A stretch of 41,401 bases of DNA from Candidatus Poribacteria bacterium. GTDB taxonomy: Bacteria; Poribacteria; WGA-4E; WGA-3G. Below the pieces are notes generated by a model. The model ran no database searches. It was given only the letters and a program-made list of their open reading frames with translations, and had not been told where the DNA came from. Positions 19,027 through 26,820 of the stretch are shown piece by piece. The stretch covers positions 1-41,401 of the forward strand of contig JAJEAG010000073.1 in the NCBI GenBank assembly GCA_022824265.1, written 5' to 3'. The first letter of the stretch is position 1. Each line of letters opens with the position of its first letter. The position numbers and the translations under genes were made by a program.

Positions 19027-21714
19027 TTACATTTTGTATTCAGTAAACCCATCAAGAATCTGTTGGAATGTTATCGGTTGATATGTCCTAAAACTCGCCT
19101 CATCAACAAATATGAAGTCATAAGTAACATCTGATGAGATATTGTTAACATCCTCACACCATTGCGACAGACGTTCCATCTTAAGCGGTACGTCTAAATC
19201 TTCTAATCCCTTCGTTTCGACTATAACTACACTTTCATCAGCCAGTTTAACAATAAAATCAGGATAATAGTTTGAGATGTCCCCATCTGCATTGATATAA
19301 TCAAGCTTGAAATGCACTCCATAGTAATTTTTAGCATAAGACACTACATCGGGACAATCTTCAAGAAACTTAGCAAATTCTAATTCGAGATGGCTATCGC
19401 CAGTGATGATATTGAACACAGATTTTGTTGGTACCAAATGTTCTTGATCTTTGACCATGAAAGGTCTTGTGCTGCTTATCTTATTGGTTTCGTTGAGTTG
19501 GGCATCGCCTTTGTCCTGTATTGTGAGATCGTTAATAGCATGCTTAAAGGTTTCTATGATAGTTTTTGTAGCAGGGAGTTCAGCGAGATTTCGCAATGTA
19601 TTAGGATCGTCTAATGCTACTGTTTGACCAAATAGATGATGCTGTACAAATTCTTTCACTTTGGCATACAGTACATCATAACCCCCGACAAGTCTCAGTT
19701 CTTTCATGAGTGTCTGTGCAAAATATCCAAGGACGTTTCGGTAATCTTCAATCCCTGGACTTTCCAAGACTGTTGTATGTGAAGTCTCACTTGTTGTCAT
19801 ATATCGGAATTCAATCTCGCGAATCTCGTCTACACCAAACTGCTGATATGTTACAGACGTAAAATTGAGGCGATTTACATCCAAATCAACAAGATTCTTG
19901 TATTCTCGATAAATACGACGAGTCAGTATCGGAATTTCAATATCAAGCGACCCAATATCTTTGTTGACATTCTCTTTGTCTACCTCAATCACAAGGAATG
20001 GGGGTGGACCAACTCCATCTCCCATTTCTTTACGTTCTAATTCAACCCCTTCCTCTTTTATCTGTTCAACAAAGTCCATAAATGCATCGGTTCCAATTAC
20101 ACTAACTGACTCATCTACCAAGTTATTATACATTCGTCTGAGTCCACGTCCAAGCGTCTGTTCTGGAAGAATGTTGCTTTTTGAAGAATATGCACGTAGA
20201 CCAACAATGGTAGTTACATTCTTTACATCCCATCCCTCTTTTAGCATTAATACCGAGACAATCGCTTTATATGGGTTTTGATCTTCTGGTAAATCAATCG
20301 CATTTGCTTGTTCACGGAGTTTTTTAAGTTCCTCTTTATTTTTACTTGATGTCGCCTCGGAGATTTCTCCATTATTCTTAGTGTGAATTACTAACACTGA
20401 ATCTCTTAAATCTTGGTAAAGGTTTTCAAGATATTCTGCGACCTCGTCACAGTTTTTTGTGTCATCTGTCATGACAAACAGAATTGCTTTCTTACCTAAT
20501 TTCTTGTGCCGTTCATAATCTTTTCTCCACTCAACTACACCAAGGTGGAGATAATCTGCATATTTCTCTGTGAACTTTACACTCTGATGCTCTTTTAGTT
20601 TTAATCGACTATCTTCATCCGGTAGAATAGGGTGTTTAACAACGTTTTGTGTAATTGCCTCTACAAGCGGATAATCTGTAACTGTCTGCACAAAGATGGC
20701 TCCGTTGTCATGCTTTGGAGTAGCGGTTACGTCAACTTGTAGTGATAATTTGCTTTCCTTTTGAACAAGTTGATTGTGAATATCTTCAATTGACTTAAAC
20801 CATGCCATGTTAGGGTTATGGATATGATGTGCTTCATCGTTAAGTACCATCAGTTCGTCAATATCACGTACGATGTCCCCAAGGTCAACTTTGGAATCTG
20901 TGGTGGCACCGGTAGGTTTTTTACCCAAAAAGTAATCCATACTATTGTCGTCATCTGGTGAAGGAGGTGTCTGATCACTGGAATAGACACGATGGATATT
21001 AGTAAGAAATATGTTACCTGTAGGTCGGATAGTTCGTACTTCATCTTGAACGTGTAGGGTGAGTTGAAAATCATTCCGCCAATTTTGTCCTTCAAAACCA
21101 TTTTCAGGGAGCACGGGATCGTCAAAGAAGATTTGTAATCCTTGAAAATCGTGATAAAGTCTATCAAGCACGATGATATTCGGTGCAATGACAAGGAAAT
21201 TTCGAGAGAGTTCTGAATCGGGTTCATACAGTTTGTGAAAGAAACTCCAAGCGATTGCAAGACTCATTACTTTTGTTTTACCTGTGCCAGTTGCCATTTT
21301 AATTACAAACCGTTTCCATTCTTCGTCAAACATTCCTGTAGAAACGATACCAGAACTATCGAATCTTATCAGATCAACTTTATCTCTTATTTTAAAGACA
21401 TCATACAAATATATGATGGTTTCAAGTGCTTCACGTTGTGCAAAGTAATATTGAAACTCTGTCATCGTGCCATCAGACTGTTCCCGTAGATGCGGTGTCT
21501 TAAACCACCAATTGAGAAGTGCCTTGCTTGTATCGGACGCATCTTTATAGTTGTCATCACGCCATGTTTTGACTGCTTCACGGATCTTCTGGACAAGTGG
21601 CGGAAGTAACAATCCACTATCAAATAATTGTAATTGCGCTGCATCTGGTGTCCAGCGTTCTGAAGGGTCAATAATTGCATGTGGAGACTTAGGAAAATTT
21701 GGTGGTAATGGCAT
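19027..21714 (-). CDS. res: Type III restriction enzyme Res subunit (helicase-endonuclease)
   Basis: 895 residues. SF2 helicase core with Walker A ATGTGKT (about residue 143), DEAH in MVLNDEAHHIHNPNM (about 291) and motif VI-type LPEQTLGRGLRRM (about 520). A C-terminal PD-(D/E)xK nuclease follows: YYPDFIVK (about 815) and VIVETKG (about 833). Type III Res translocates or slides on DNA with Mod and cleaves after two head-to-head sites meet. It is the first gene of the - strand operon res - TM gene - TM gene - small gene - mod. Usual type III loci are mod-res without spacer genes. Confidence 0.93.
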   Translation of the reverse strand: MPLPPNFPKSPHAIIDPSERWTPDAAQLQLFDSGLLLPPLVQKIREAVKTWRDDNYKDASDTSKALLNWWFKTPHLREQSDGTMTEFQYYFAQREALETIIYLYDVFKIRDKVDLIRFDSSGIVSTGMFDEEWKRFVIKMATGTGKTKVMSLAIAWSFFHKLYEPDSELSRNFLVIAPNIIVLDRLYHDFQGLQIFFDDPVLPENGFEGQNWRNDFQLTLHVQDEVRTIRPTGNIFLTNIHRVYSSDQTPPSPDDDNSMDYFLGKKPTGATTDSKVDLGDIVRDIDELMVLNDEAHHIHNPNMAWFKSIEDIHNQLVQKESKLSLQVDVTATPKHDNGAIFVQTVTDYPLVEAITQNVVKHPILPDEDSRLKLKEHQSVKFTEKYADYLHLGVVEWRKDYERHKKLGKKAILFVMTDDTKNCDEVAEYLENLYQDLRDSVLVIHTKNNGEISEATSSKNKEELKKLREQANAIDLPEDQNPYKAIVSVLMLKEGWDVKNVTTIVGLRAYSSKSNILPEQTLGRGLRRMYNNLVDESVSVIGTDAFMDFVEQIKEEGVELERKEMGDGVGPPPFLVIEVDKENVNKDIGSLDIEIPILTRRIYREYKNLVDLDVNRLNFTSVTYQQFGVDEIREIEFRYMTTSETSHTTVLESPGIEDYRNVLGYFAQTLMKELRLVGGYDVLYAKVKEFVQHHLFGQTVALDDPNTLRNLAELPATKTIIETFKHAINDLTIQDKGDAQLNETNKISSTRPFMVKDQEHLVPTKSVFNIITGDSHLELEFAKFLEDCPDVVSYAKNYYGVHFKLDYINADGDISNYYPDFIVKLADESVVIVETKGLEDLDVPLKMERLSQWCEDVNNISSDVTYDFIFVDEASFRTYQPITFQQILDGFTEYKM

Positions 21715-21791
21715 AATTTTCTCTCAGTTTTTAATCTGTGTTAGTATATGATTTATAGAATTACGATTAGCATGTTTTTTTGTAATAGTAT

Positions 21792-21950
21792 TCACTCTTT
21801 CCATTCCTTGAACACAACACCGCATCTTGGACATTGTGTTGACAAACCCATTTGCCGCTGTCCACAGTTCGGACACCACGTTTTGATTCCATGTTTTTGC
21901 CGATACATCGTTAATAAAATCATCCAATCTGCTATAAGTATGAATGCCAA
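21792..21950 (-). CDS. Mini-protein: membrane helix plus zinc ribbon
   Basis: Short frame of about 52 residues. A hydrophobic stretch (FILIADWMILLTMY) is followed by WCPNCGQRQMGL and CPRCGVVFKEWKE: two CxxC knuckles 15 residues apart, a typical zinc ribbon. The frame is open back to 21980, but there is no ATG before the membrane helix. TTG 21950 is a guess, and ATG 21923 would shorten the helix. No good Shine-Dalgarno is seen, so it may depend on translation of the J-domain gene just upstream or be a decayed gene. Membrane-anchored zinc ribbons are common but functionally unassigned. Confidence 0.5.
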   Translation of the reverse strand: MAFILIADWMILLTMYRQKHGIKTWCPNCGQRQMGLSTQCPRCGVVFKEWKE

Positions 21951-22009
21951 TAGGACAAATGCAATTTCACTATACGTTTTTTATTTATATACCATCCAAC
22001 AGTTTGATC

Positions 22010-22903
22010 TCATTTCTGAGTTACTGAACACTGATTGATCAGGTTCAAAGTCTTACAGATTTTTTTAGCACCAGCAAGATTTGGCTGCAATTCAAACGCC
22101 ATGATCAAAACCTGACGCGCATGTGGAAACAGGTCAATTTCAACATAGAATTCAGCGATTTTCTTGTACATCCAGGCTGTTTCACGTTTTGACAGTTCTA
22201 AATCCTGTATCTTGGAAAGCGGAATATGAACCATCTGCTGATATCCCTCAGCACTGAAATGATACAGATATATTCGTTTGAGTCGATCTTTCACCTCTTT
22301 AATGAAGTGCTTGAAACATGGTCGTTTCACTTCCGCAGACAGTAAAGATTCGTAGATGTGCATTGCCAACTCTAATTTTCTATGTCGTTCAGACACTGAA
22401 CTATTTCCATTAGAAAACCCCAGATTCTGATATGCTTCAGCAATAAGAAATTCGCAGTCCCGACTATCTTCGTAGTTGAAGAAATCGTCAATGCACCATT
22501 TCGATCCTCTCTTATCACATCTTGTGCACAGTTGCTCATACATAGAAATTCCTATTTCGTAGTTCTGATGTAACAGTGCTTGAAACAGTATTTCCAATGT
22601 GGAATAGTTTTGACTGATCCCATCATGTCTATCATAATATGTTCGTTTGGTTTGTTGGTTTCGTTCTATGTTCTGCAATATCCGATCATATTCGGCTTTA
22701 CGTTGTACATCATGCAGAATATGGTAAGCATTACACACCTCACGAAACATCTGTGTCGCATTCTCAATCTGTTCGTGATTATAGTTGATGTCTACTTTGT
22801 CAGGATGGTATTTTTTAGCAAGTTTACGGAATGCTTGTTTAATTTCAGAATCGGATGCATTACGACCTATATTTAAGATTTGATAATAGTTTGTTATTTG
22901 CAT
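22010..22903 (-). CDS. J-domain (DnaJ-like) protein
   Basis: 297 residues. The N-terminal J domain (residues 1-70) carries the HPD motif at 33-35 (KKYHPDK), which stimulates the ATPase of a DnaK partner. There is no Gly/Phe region and no Cys-rich zinc centre, so it is not canonical DnaJ. The remaining 220 residues are helical with TPR-like character, including YEQLCTRCDKRGSKW and PHARQVLIMAFELQPNLAG, and may bind clients. It lies upstream of, and on the same strand as, the zinc-ribbon mini-gene. Confidence 0.85.
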   Translation of the reverse strand: MQITNYYQILNIGRNASDSEIKQAFRKLAKKYHPDKVDINYNHEQIENATQMFREVCNAYHILHDVQRKAEYDRILQNIERNQQTKRTYYDRHDGISQNYSTLEILFQALLHQNYEIGISMYEQLCTRCDKRGSKWCIDDFFNYEDSRDCEFLIAEAYQNLGFSNGNSSVSERHRKLELAMHIYESLLSAEVKRPCFKHFIKEVKDRLKRIYLYHFSAEGYQQMVHIPLSKIQDLELSKRETAWMYKKIAEFYVEIDLFPHARQVLIMAFELQPNLAGAKKICKTLNLINQCSVTQK

Positions 22904-23004
22904 GGGTAAATTGTTTGAAAGAAAATTTGGTATTATAATTTCATGTATTTATGGTTTTGTCAAGTGGAATTTGGGAGGGAATGGTACAAGCAATTGGTGT
23001 GTAA

Positions 23005-24198
23005 CTAAACCCATCCTGCTAAGATAAGGTGACGCAGTTCAAGTAGTAAACTTGGTTGATGTCTTAAAAGAGTTTGGAATATTTTTGATAAGGTCATCTC
23101 TTCACCCGGTACTTTAGAGAGCACTTCAGCATATTCGTCGTACATTTCATCACTGTATTTGAGCACACAATCTCTGATGCGACAAATTCGTTTAAAATTT
23201 TTGCCTTTCTCACGATCCCATTTATCAGCATAGGAACTGAGGACCTTCTCCGATACATCACCTTTATTGATTCCCTCAATAGCAGCTTCGGCAGCATATT
23301 TACCAGAAAACATAGCATTGGGTATACCCCCACCAGAGCAAGGGTCACTGTGATGTGCTGCATCGCCTATTAGCAAGATACCATCACCTACAATTTGTGG
23401 TAAACCGTATCCCACTGGCACTGCCCCACAAACCAATCCTAATATTTTTCCTTCTGGAAATTTCCTTTTTACAAATTCGTTGAGGTAATCTATTGCAAGT
23501 TTGTTTCCTTTTCCAGAGATACTTCCTCTGATACCGATACCAACATTTGCAATATCGTCACCTTTAGGAAACACCCATAAGTATCCACGCGGTGCTTTTT
23601 CGTGCCCTACATAGAAGTCCAAATATTCTGGTATAAGTTCAATGTTTGAGATAAGGTATTGAGCACAAATTGCGACATCACGGAGTTGGTGTGTTGTGTC
23701 AATACCTGCCCAACGACCAACCTGTGATTCTACACCATCGGCTGCGATAACTACTTTCGTTTTACAAGTATACTCTCGACCAGAATAACGAAATGTCACC
23801 CCATTCACAATATTTTCCGCAGAGGAAGTTACACCCGTGACACGAGCTTTTACCATTATTTCTGCACCAGCATCTGCTGCCAATTCTGTTAGTCTTCTAT
23901 CAAAAACTTTCCGTTCAATTACATATCCTGCGTCTTGTTGATGAATTGTAACAGGCGTTTCATTTGGTGAAAAGATTCGCGCGCCATGTATCTGTTGCGA
24001 TACCCATGCAGGATCAGGATCAATAAACTCACACAGTTCCACTGTGCTGATACCCTCCGCTCAGCGGACAGGTGTACCGATTTCTTGCCTTTTCTCTAAT
24101 ATTAGAACACGTAATCCGTTTTCAGCAGCAACTTTTGCAGCAATGGAGCCACCCGGTCCAGCACCGACAACAATGACATCATAATCTGAATGAAACAT
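23005..24198 (-). CDS. Geranylgeranyl-reductase-family flavoprotein, candidate selenoprotein (TGA = Sec46)
   Basis: 397 codons from ATG 24198 (AGAGGAAAG directly upstream) to 23005, with one in-frame TGA at 24061-24063, codon 46. Before it lie the FAD site [12 protein letters not shown] (residues 10-21) and [14 protein letters not shown]; after it AEGIS and the rest of the protein, including [19 protein letters not shown]. The family motif here is PVRCAEG, with a conserved Cys (Cys47 in the Thermoplasma reductase), so TGA replaces exactly that Cys. A SECIS-like hairpin lies 20 bases downstream. Read from the next start (24042), the protein would lack its FAD-binding fold. The family reduces isoprenoid double bonds of prenyl lipids or quinones. 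A nonsense mutation or base error is the alternative. Confidence 0.8.
24031..24047 (-). promoter_or_regulatory. Candidate bacterial SECIS element
   Basis: On the - strand, CACAGT pairs perfectly with ACTGTG around a three-base GGA loop; a G-U pair extends the stem. The loop begins 21 bases after the TGA. Bacterial SECIS rules (established) ask for a short stem, an apical loop of 3-14 bases with G in the first two positions, and about 16-37 bases from the UGA; all are met. It lies inside the coding sequence, as expected in bacteria. Confidence 0.75.
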
Positions 24199-24253
24199 CT
24201 TTCCTCTTTAGGTAAACACCAAATATTAGGTAGTTATATAATTACGCAATGAG

Positions 24254-24277
24254 TAGTATTGGACATTTATATAATGT
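24254..24277. promoter_or_regulatory. Operator-like repeat, copy 1
   Basis: TAGTATTGG followed by the palindrome ACATT-N5-AATGT. It lies about 60 bp before the small + strand gene at 24336. Two other copies occur at 24822 and 25161. Confidence 0.5.
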
Positions 24278-24335
24278 TATATTTCAATTATGTATATGTT
24301 AATTATTGTGTGTGGTTGGTGTAGGTGGAAAATCC

Positions 24336-24539
24336 ATGTATGATGTGAACAATGTGAAAGATTATATAGGTTATAATAAAGATGACATTGAGTATCTTAT
24401 AGGTGAACTTGTACTTGCTATTGGTCATGTAGAATTAATTGCCGAAGACAAAGGTATTCGGGATTCTTTTGGTAAAAAGTTTTTCGACGGATATAAAACC
24501 CGAGTTGAATTTTTGAAAAGAAAATTTTTGGTAGATTAG
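24336..24539 (+). CDS. Small hypothetical protein
   Basis: 67 residues, MYDVNNVKDYIGYNKDDI..., charged and helical, no membrane segment. AGGTGG sits 7 bases before ATG 24336, so that start is preferred over a TTG 30 bases upstream. It is the first gene of the A+T-rich island, preceded by an operator-like repeat and converging on the next gene with 5 bp between stops. Not recognised. Confidence 0.55.
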   Translation: MYDVNNVKDYIGYNKDDIEYLIGELVLAIGHVELIAEDKGIRDSFGKKFFDGYKTRVEFLKRKFLVD

Positions 24540-24544
24540 GTATA

Positions 24545-24739
24545 TTAATAATCTTTGAGATTTTCAATTTTGGTTCGATGTCTTTTAAGTCTTTTAATAT
24601 GTTTTTCAATAGTTGATATAAATTCATTTAGGGATTCGATGTTTTTGGGATATAGTATTCTATGTTCATTTATGTAATGAGACAAATCTCTTATTTCTGG
24701 ATCTATATGTTTTTCGCAGTATTGTTGAACAAAATTCAT
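24545..24739 (-). CDS. Small hypothetical protein
   Basis: 64 residues, strongly basic and helical (KHIKRLKRHRTKIENLKDY at the C-terminus). The start is backed by GAGGTGAAAC right before the ATG and by a TGGACA-N17-TATAAT promoter 34 bp further up. The C-terminal basic helix could bind nucleic acid, which is inference only. Confidence 0.6.
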   Translation of the reverse strand: MNFVQQYCEKHIDPEIRDLSHYINEHRILYPKNIESLNEFISTIEKHIKRLKRHRTKIENLKDY

Positions 24740-24772
24740 GTTTCACCTCATGGACTAGTATTTATACGATGA

Positions 24773-24801
24773 ATTATACTACATAATGGATATATTGTCC
24801 A
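24773..24801 (-). promoter_or_regulatory. Sigma-70-type promoter for the 24545-24739 gene
   Basis: On the - strand, TGGACA at 24801-24796, a 17-base spacer, then TATAAT at 24778-24773, with the ORF start 34 bp downstream. Confidence 0.65.
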
Positions 24802-24821
24802 GCATATTTGAGATCAATGGA

Positions 24822-24845
24822 TAGTATTGGACATTTTCACAATGT
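24822..24845. promoter_or_regulatory. Operator-like repeat, copy 2
   Basis: TAGTATTGG followed by ACATT-TTCAC-AATGT. The five central bases differ from copies 1 and 3 while the palindromic arms are kept. It lies 20 bp upstream of the - strand promoter at 24773-24801. Confidence 0.5.
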
Positions 24846-24914
24846 GAAATTTGATTATATAATTCGTTGATTTGTGATAGGGCAAACATCAATTTACCCT
24901 ATCTATTGGTGAAA

Positions 24915-25079
24915 TTAAATGTTTAGTTTACGAATTTTGTCAGCATGCCGATATATTTCGACTACTGCTAACATAGGTCTATTGAAAGACCTGTGTAAAC
25001 TACTTAATGAAGAACGGATTTTACGTTCTTCGGCATTAAGATTTTTAACAATTAATTCCACCTTGGAAGTAAACTTCAT
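24915..25079 (-). CDS. 54-residue basic helical protein
   Basis: Starts MKFTSKVELIVKNLNAEERK and ends EIYRHADKIRKLNI. An excellent AAGGAGGTAAACAA precedes ATG 25079, which decides strand and start. A + strand frame over the same bases has only a weak site and is rejected. The high Lys/Arg content and size suit a small DNA-binding or regulatory protein, but no family is recognised. The leader carries a two-tier hairpin. Confidence 0.65.
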   Translation of the reverse strand: MKFTSKVELIVKNLNAEERKIRSSLSSLHRSFNRPMLAVVEIYRHADKIRKLNI

Positions 25080-25098
25080 TTGTTTACCTCCTTTCTTC

Positions 25099-25142
25099 TA
25101 GCAAGGTAAATTGGTGATGTTTAATAGCATCACCACTTGCTA
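25099..25142 (-). promoter_or_regulatory. Hairpin in leader of the 54-residue gene
   Basis: Outer pair TAGCAAG (25099-25105) / CTTGCTA (25136-25142) and inner pair TGGTGATG / CATCACCA, loop of 8. It ends 20 bases upstream of the ATG, immediately before the Shine-Dalgarno. Confidence 0.55.
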
Positions 25143-25160
25143 CAAGTCTGTAAGATTTGA

Positions 25161-25184
25161 TAGTATTGGACATTTATATAATGT
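25161..25184. promoter_or_regulatory. Operator-like repeat, copy 3
   Basis: Nearly identical to copy 1 (TAGTATTGG, then ACATT-TATAT-AATGT). It lies between the 54-residue - strand gene and the short + strand frame starting at 25244. Confidence 0.5.
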
Positions 25185-25243
25185 TATACTTGAATTAACA
25201 ATACAATAATTTGTGATGCGGTTGAAGGTATACTACTATTATT

Positions 25244-25411
25244 ATGAAAAATCAAAATTCAAAACAATTAGTCAAAGAAAAATCAGTCAAAGAACTCCGT
25301 CCGACTACTGAAGAGTCCAATCAACTTATTGAGGGACTCAAGCTTGTCGTTGAACTCTTCGATACTGTCAATAGTAAACCCAAGAGAAAGAGCAATGTCA
25401 AAAACAGATGA
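25244..25411 (+). CDS. Possible 55-residue protein overlapping the 3' end of an opposing gene
   Basis: Reads MKNQNSKQLVKEKSVKELRP..., basic with a central hydrophobic helix (IEGLKLVVELF). Only a weak AAGGT lies upstream. Its last 129 bases overlap antisense with the C-terminal part of the TPR-like gene at 25283-25648, with codon boundaries in register. The same arrangement recurs at 27455-27871, which raises the chance that it is real. A shadow of the opposing gene remains possible. Confidence 0.4.
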   Translation: MKNQNSKQLVKEKSVKELRPTTEESNQLIEGLKLVVELFDTVNSKPKRKSNVKNR

Positions 25412-25648
25412 ATCTATTTTAGCCATTCCTCTGTTATGATACACAGTCTTTATATATACATCTGATTCACTGTTAGATGAATCAATTGCTTGGTTAAATA
25501 GCGAGATAGCATTAGTGTAATTGTTTTCAGATACTTTCTTTAAGGCCTTATTATTTAAGGATGCGGGTGTATCGGTGTTAGTAGATTCTGAATAATATTC
25601 TTTACTAATATATTTGTATTCACCGATAAATCCTTTGACTTTACCCAT
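25283..25648 (-). CDS. TPR-like small protein, copy 1
   Basis: 121 residues starting MGKVKGFIGEYKY (AAGGAG before ATG 25648). Residues about 30-75, LNNKALKKVSENNYTNAI then SLFNQAIDSSN and YHNRGMAKI, form a TPR-type helix pair. The C-terminal LSLGFTIDSIEEFNDKL is shared with the gene at 27518-27871, a paralog. Function unknown; TPRs bind proteins. A TGGACA-N18-TATAAT promoter lies at 25773-25802. Confidence 0.65.
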   Translation of the reverse strand: MGKVKGFIGEYKYISKEYYSESTNTDTPASLNNKALKKVSENNYTNAISLFNQAIDSSNSESDVYIKTVYHNRGMAKIDSSVFDIALSLGFTIDSIEEFNDKLESLNKLIGLFSSRTEFFD

Positions 25649-25772
25649 TGTTATTCTCCTTTGTTTATATATATACGTATAGTAACATGGTTTTATTCTC
25701 ATAATAATATTCATTTAATGTTAGGCACATTCAAACCTGGGTTTTGTTAATTCAGAACGATAGTAAAGTATT

Positions 25773-25802
25773 ATTATACAATATTTGCAAATGTATTGTC
25801 CA
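25773..25802 (-). promoter_or_regulatory. Promoter for TPR-like gene copy 1
   Basis: - strand TGGACA, 18 bases, TATAAT. Just downstream is TTCAGAACGA (+ strand, 25751-25760), which recurs beside the promoter at 29169. Confidence 0.6.
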
Positions 25803-25825
25803 TAATATTTGTGAGGTAATAAATA

Positions 25826-26266
25826 ATGTCAAAATCTGTATATTATAAAGTGTTGTTATCTGGTATAGATATCTCTGAATATTTACAAGATATAATCGGA
25901 ATTAATATGGATTCTGGTGAACCATGTTTATCAAATGATCATGAAATTACTATTGAATTAGATAATAGAGATTTGAATTTCTGTGCATTAAACGATGACA
26001 ATTTCTTTGTTCATAACAGGAATAATATCCAGGGCACTTTTCATAAATCAGGGTATGGCGCACCAATCGAAGTAATTGTATATGGTGATAATGAATATAC
26101 TAAAAAAGAATTATTTAAAGGTGTAGTAGTAAATAACCAAACTCGGATAGTTGATCAAATTACGCGTTTAGAATGTGTTAATTTCTTGTATAACATTAGT
26201 GTTGATCAACTTGAAAATATACTTACGAATTCAAACAAAAACGTAAGTAATCAAAGTTGTGAATAG
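25826..26266 (+). CDS. Hypothetical beta-rich protein
   Basis: 146 residues, GAGG 9 bases before ATG 25826. The pattern YKVLLSGIDISEYLQDIIG, then ITIELDNRDLNF and GAPIEVIVYGDNEY...LFKGVVVNN, is beta-rich. It loosely resembles N-terminal domains of phage late-control/baseplate (gpD-like) proteins, but no other tail gene is near, so this is weak. Its last 44 bases overlap the opposing gene at 26223-26591. Confidence 0.6.
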   Translation: MSKSVYYKVLLSGIDISEYLQDIIGINMDSGEPCLSNDHEITIELDNRDLNFCALNDDNFFVHNRNNIQGTFHKSGYGAPIEVIVYGDNEYTKKELFKGVVVNNQTRIVDQITRLECVNFLYNISVDQLENILTNSNKNVSNQSCE

Positions 26267-26591
26267 TTTTTCGTATTTCGATGAACTTTTTTCTTAATTC
26301 CGAATTGTTATTCTCCAATTCTAAAAATGTTGTTGGAACTTCATTATAGATGTTTTTCCTTAATCTGTAAAATTCTAAACCTAAGTCCAAAAATTGGTCA
26401 TATTGAATTATCACACTGTTTCTAAGATTTATTAAATCGGAAACAATGGTAAAAGAAGTATAATCATCATTAATCATTCTTTTGTATTTAACTATTTCGG
26501 GATTAGAAAGTGCCATTTTAGCGATTTGTTGTTTCATATCTTCCATGATAGATGGAATGTGTAAATCAATGATTCTAAGATCTTTGCTCAT
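26223..26591 (-). CDS. Hypothetical helical protein
   Basis: 122 residues from ATG 26591 (MSKDLRIIDLHIPSIMEDMK), with AGGAGGT 7 bases upstream. An in-frame upstream ATG would read through the structured leader and is rejected. All-alpha, charged, no motif recognised. Convergent 44-bp overlap with the gene ending at 26266. Confidence 0.65.
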   Translation of the reverse strand: MSKDLRIIDLHIPSIMEDMKQQIAKMALSNPEIVKYKRMINDDYTSFTIVSDLINLRNSVIIQYDQFLDLGLEFYRLRKNIYNEVPTTFLELENNNSELRKKFIEIRKTIHNFDYLRFCLNS

Positions 26592-26616
26592 TTGGGATAC
26601 CTCCTGTGAGCATTGC

Positions 26617-26699
26617 CAGGGTTTCGACCCTGTGGTGTATATTGTTCGGCACACTATACAACTACAGGATTTAGGTCGTTCTGTAGTTGTTGTGCCGAA
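26617..26699 (-). promoter_or_regulatory. Two-hairpin structured leader
   Basis: Upstream of the 26591 start. Hairpin 1: TTCGGCACA (26645-26653) / TGTGCCGAA (26691-26699), enclosing CAACTACAG (26659-26667) / CTGTAGTTG (26681-26689). Hairpin 2: CAGGGT (26617-26622) / ACCCTG (26627-26632) around a four-base loop (TTCG on +, CGAA on -). It ends 25 bases before the start codon. Confidence 0.55.
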
Positions 26700-26820
26700 T
26701 ATACCATATTTACTTGATGACGATAATTGTATCATATCAAAAATTAGACTTGATTAAATATTATCAGATATTGGGTTATATATCCAGTATATTTATATTT
26801 CACAAAAAGGAAATACAATT

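Noticed and set aside
23005-24042. Reading the flavoprotein as starting at 24042
   Set aside because: That start drops the FAD-binding fold; the missing part is present, in frame, upstream of the TGA with a good ribosome site.
24919-25101. 60-codon + strand frame MFSLRILSACRY...
   Set aside because: Fully antisense to the 54-residue gene, which has a far better ribosome site.
25826-26266. Prophage tail module
   Set aside because: Only a loose gpD-like impression for one protein; no capsid, terminase or other tail gene in the island.
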